In this document: one piece after another, positions 30,909-33,850 of the stretch | Layout: each line of letters begins with the position of its first letter | How positions within the stretch are numbered: position 1 is the first letter of the stretch | Source: Chara braunii | Lineage: Eukaryota; Streptophyta; Charophyceae; Charales; Characeae | Reading direction: 5' to 3' | Assembly: GCA_003427395.1 (NCBI GenBank) | Contig: BFEA01000092.1 | Coordinates: forward strand, 1,135,772-1,169,621 | Length of the DNA stretch: 33,850 nucleotides | Position numbers and translations under genes: made by a program | The notes under the pieces: generated by a model | The model's database searches: none | What the model saw: only the letters and a program-made list of their open reading frames with translations | Told to the model about the DNA's origin: nothing

Positions 30909-31334
30909 CGCCCCCGACCGCCACCCAGCCGAACTCCGATGCCAATGGGCTCCCACAGGTATGCACACATTCAAACTTCACCACTACAATTGGCGGGCGA
31001 CAGACAATACACTCACGACAACCCCCGCCATTGCAAACACGTCGAGCCCCTCGGTCCATATTTCAGGACGGGCCCGACAGGGGAATTTCGTCAGCATCTC
31101 GACGTGCGGGAACCTATAAGTCTAAACAAAAGAGGCGAGCGCTCAAGGTCCTCGACCGCCTCGATGGTCTCTAAATCCAGCGTCGCGTCTGAGTTAAAGA
31201 ACGCCGGGGCAAAATAATAATACGACGATAGATAAATCTACCTAGAAATTTTTAACCGTTCGACTATGGCAAACGAGAAAAAATGAAACGTTAGTACCGC
31301 TCTAACGCTGCCAACGGCAAAGCCAGAAGGGGGT

Positions 31335-31480
31335 AGCCCCATCGGGCCCCCAACCGTTCGGTCCAACCACCCTACTCTGATATGCCCGCATCATCGCCGC
31401 TCGACCTCGATCCCTGAATCCCCTTGATGAAAGTTAGATGCCGTAACCGCTAATGCTAGGCCCAAGTCTGGGTTTGACTT
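31335..31480 (-). mobile_element. Leader block inside LTR C
   Basis: This lies 30-180 bp beyond the end of LTR C on the minus strand and matches the leader of copy A at 5,225-5,400. The bases directly after the LTR (ACGCGATGTCC) do not start with TGG. A standard tRNA primer-binding site is therefore missing or altered. Confidence 0.5.
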
Positions 31481-32588
31481 TAACAGACGCCTAAATAAGC
31501 GGACATCGCGTTGTCGGGCGCATCGGTCCCTCACCGCACGCAGCAGCGCGTGACCCTCTCGGCCGCGTCATGCAGGAGTTGGACCAACCTTGTCGCCTTA
31601 GGCCGCTCCGGCCGAGTGCGCCAGCCATACCTCTCGTGAGCCCCTACGACAGGATAGCGCCTACGTGAGGCGCAACTTACCTCCACCTTACGGGAGCTGT
31701 CACCTCCCTTCGGTGGGCGTATCCCCGCCGAGCTACCAGTCCACAGTACGAAAGCTACTCGGTTGCAATCGCAGAGGTGGACCAACCGAGGGTGTTTCTC
31801 GTTCGTTGTAGCATAGGGGGTACGAGCGGTAATACGTCTATCACACCCGCACGCAAACCGACATCTTGGGGGGCTGAAGTCCCAAGCGCGGCTCGTCGTC
31901 GGTCGACTAGGACGCATCCCACACACCACGCGCACACCACTCTAACAAACACAAAAATAAAACACACACACACGCACATACAACACGACACAATACAAAC
32001 AACACGACAGCGCTCCTAGCCCCTCAGTAGCCAACCCATAACTTTCCAATGCGGAAATCGAATAGGCGTCACACGCGAGACTCGGTATAAACCGCGAGGT
32101 CGCAGGGCTAACTCATATCGACTCGCAATGCGAACGTACGCAAGCAGTCGCAATGATGGCGTACTATGTAGTACCCATAATCGTGCGGTCCTCGTTAATC
32201 TCGAGGGTCACATTTGACGCTTAAGTGTCGGCTGACACACGCCGTGAGGGTTAATCTCTCGACGCTGGACAACCGCCATGCACGGTTGAAGACCACATAC
32301 CCTCTTTTGCACTCTGTGCACAGTGGGTGGTACACAGGTCCATACCTGTGGTGGCAGTTGTTTCTTACTGCCCAGGAGATGAGTCTCACTCCGGGCCTGG
32401 GCGAAAGTCAAGGGGTTTGACTTTGACGGCTGCCACGGACTACAACGTCCAACCATACAAACTTTAAAAAGCAAGGGGGGTAAAAGGGGATCTCCCTTTT
32501 TTCTCAAACCCATAATCTGTTTAACCCTTACGAGCGGTCACAATAAGTTGCGCGCACGCCCACGACACATATAAACATATACATAAGG

Positions 32589-32602
32589 CTTATTTATATA
32601 GC
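32589..32602 (-). promoter_or_regulatory. TATA box of LTR C
   Basis: The minus strand reads GCTATATAAATAAG, matching the other two LTRs. Transcription would run toward 31,512 and the internal region. Confidence 0.6.
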
Positions 32603-32808
32603 ACAGTCACTTCTCACAGCCACGGTGGGACTCCTCTCAGCCATATATGTATGTAATCGCAGACAGTCACGTCCAGAAGCCGAACCACAACCATACATGC
32701 AATCACATGAAAGATTCAACCAGAAGTCCACACACTATACGGGGTCAACTTCAACACAAGGCTAAAGTCTTTAGGTTGAGTAGCAAGAGTGAATTGGAGT
32801 TGAATCGT

Positions 32809-32870
32809 AAACCGACGAATCAACATCCGACCTGTTATCAGTGATAACAGAAGATGATCCTCGTAGGATC
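32809..32870 (-). repeat. Three-hairpin cluster of LTR C
   Basis: GATCCT-CGT-AGGATC is at 32,856-32,870 and CTGTTATC-AGT-GATAACAG at 32,832-32,850. The third site (about 32,811-32,822) has one end pair weakened relative to LTR A. Confidence 0.65.
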
Positions 32871-33109
32871 AAGCTGAAACTAGTCTAAATCCTGAATCAA
32901 TCGATCAAGAAGACCTGTAACACAAGGAAGGTCAATCCCCAAGCTAAAATCATAAGTGTATGGAGAATACAACTCCATAACACATTCTCACTCAAATCAT
33001 CCTAGCTCACTAGGCCTGAGTCTACCTTTAAGCAGTGCCCAAAGCAAAGGTTGTTCCTGACATAATCTCCCCTATACAGAGTGGATCGCCAAAATCGTCA
33101 CCTGTCAAA

Positions 33110-33430
33110 ATATAATCTATCTCCTTTAAATCGAGAAAATTTCAGCAGCGCTTCTCGTAGGAAAAGTGCATTTTCAGAATTTATATTAGCCCAAATACGA
33201 AACCAAGAATGGTCTTTCACCTTCCAAAGTTCAATTTTGTCTAACTCCCTGAATTAACACAAATTTGGGCAACATTCCCTTTAGAAAAGGGGACTTTCCA
33301 GATTTTTACTAAGTCATACATAAACTTTAGACAAGTTGAACTTTGACAAGTCAAAACTTGACTAACTCCTTGGATTTGCAGAAAATTTTCGCAGCGCTTC
33401 CCGTAGAGAAAGTAGCTTACCAAAATTTAT
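33110..33430 (-). repeat. Three-unit repeat of about 121 bp in LTR C
   Basis: The landmarks are CAGCAGCGCTTCTCGTAG (33,143), GGGCAACATTCCCTTTAG (33,267) and CGCAGCGCTTCCCGTAG (33,390), in the same layout as LTR A and LTR B. Confidence 0.65.
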
Positions 33431-33726
33431 ACAAAGCCAAGTATAACAAAAGATCCTAGAAAATGCGAGAATCGATCTAAGTAAAACAAACTTAGCTCAG
33501 AAAATGCAGGAATTGAAACTATGTCTTATCGCTCTTGCAAGAGACGAGCCTCTAAAGCAACCACCTGTCAACCTGACACTCAAACTAAGTAGTAGCCTCA
33601 CTCAGTCTCATGCAGGCCAAACCACAAAGGTAAGTACTCTCACAATTCCCAAGTCAAACTTTGCAAACAATAGTTTGTAATCTTTCGCTGCGTTATTCCG
33701 TTATACCCAGCTTACATAGGGCATAA

Positions 33727-33850
33727 AGTCAAGTCGTCCAATCTTATGGAACCTACCTGACTCAGCCATTGAGTATACACGAACAGGTTGCACAACTACT
33801 TCTCTCTTCCTTTTGGGCATATGACTAAGCCGTTCATCTTAGAACAAGGC
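33727..33850 (-). repeat. Start of the hairpin array in LTR C
   Basis: Module 1 has outer stem AGTCAAGT/ACCTGACT (33,727/33,755) around TCCA-ATCTTA-TGGA. Module 2 (core 33,832-33,845) has GTTC-ATCTTA-GAAC, with outer GCC/GGC reaching the last base of the window. The rest lies outside. Confidence 0.7.

Larger units (their letters stand above)
28611..31511 (-). mobile_element. Internal region of copy B, without visible gag-pol
   Basis: GC-rich sequence of about 2.9 kb between LTR C and LTR B matches the internal region of copy A at the LTR edge, in the middle and at the leader. The middle match is 30,230-30,330 versus the reverse of about 6,180-6,280. No gag, RT or integrase motifs were seen. 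Frames such as 30,288-30,680 (+) and 30,562-31,059 (-) overlap each other and are Pro/Arg/Ser-rich. If C and B are one element it would be about 10.5 kb and non-autonomous. Confidence 0.55.
31512..33850 (-). mobile_element. LTR C, cut by the window end
   Basis: The minus strand ends CGCCCGACA at 31,512. The 2.34 kb present is collinear with the 3' two-thirds of LTR A: hairpin modules (33,727-33,850), repeat of about 121 bp (33,430-33,110), three-hairpin cluster, TATA block (32,602-32,589) and U5. Long stretches are nearly identical to LTR A. It lacks about 132 bp present in A (10,619-10,750) and in B. Confidence 0.7.

Noticed and set aside
31385-31400. ATATCAGAG as a relic of the common plant primer site (TGGTATCAGAG)
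   Set aside because: It lies about 120 bp from the LTR end, lacks TGG, and is not shared by copies A and B.

Overview
The window looks like intergenic DNA from a large, repeat-rich plant nuclear genome. I found no intact host gene, rRNA or tRNA. The reasons for calling it plant are a decayed L1-type LINE whose C-terminal zinc knuckle and W..WEERN motif are typical of plant LINEs, a CACTA-type terminus (CACTAGTAGAAAA), and very long LTR-like repeats beginning TGTCGGG and ending CCCGACA. I cannot name the species. Nearly all open frames are short and are not conserved as protein.

The main component is one large retroelement-like family seen in several copies. Copy A (+ strand) has a GC-rich non-coding internal region (about 5,225-8,173), a purine tract, and a 3.84 kb LTR-like unit (8,174-12,012). 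Copy B (- strand) has the matching internal region (31,511-28,611) and a 3.81 kb LTR (28,610-24,799). Copy C (- strand, 33,850-31,512) is an LTR cut by the window end. D (2,386-2,842) and E (17,784-17,860) are LTR-end fragments. A short leader block follows LTR C and recurs beyond LTR B, so the minus-strand order is LTR-leader-internal-LTR-leader. No gag or pol is visible, so the family resembles a non-autonomous LARD-type element or the non-coding 3' part of a Tat/Ogre-like element.

The most interesting feature is inside the LTR. It carries an array of 10 or 11 short inverted-repeat modules, each about 35 bp and spaced about 50-120 bp apart. Each has the same hexaloop (TAAGAT) on a short inner stem (TCCA/TGGA or GTTC/GAAC), enclosed by an outer stem whose sequence differs from module to module while remaining self-complementary. 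Copies A and B differ by paired, compensating changes. Downstream come a three-unit tandem repeat of about 121 bp, a cluster of three hairpins conserved in all copies, a TATA box, and a U5-like region with further small conserved hairpins.

The other regions are as follows. 1-4,700: AT-rich DNA with simple repeats, a 35-bp tandem repeat, fragment D and one unrecognised 110-codon frame. 12,013-14,800: A-tracts, CT-rich DNA, a 77-bp poly(A) and a possible SINE. 14,800-18,560: AT-rich DNA with little recognisable. 18,560-23,165: the dead LINE, split by a CACTA-like MITE and by a second inverted-repeat insertion. 23,165-24,799: unassigned DNA with a microsatellite and a leader block.
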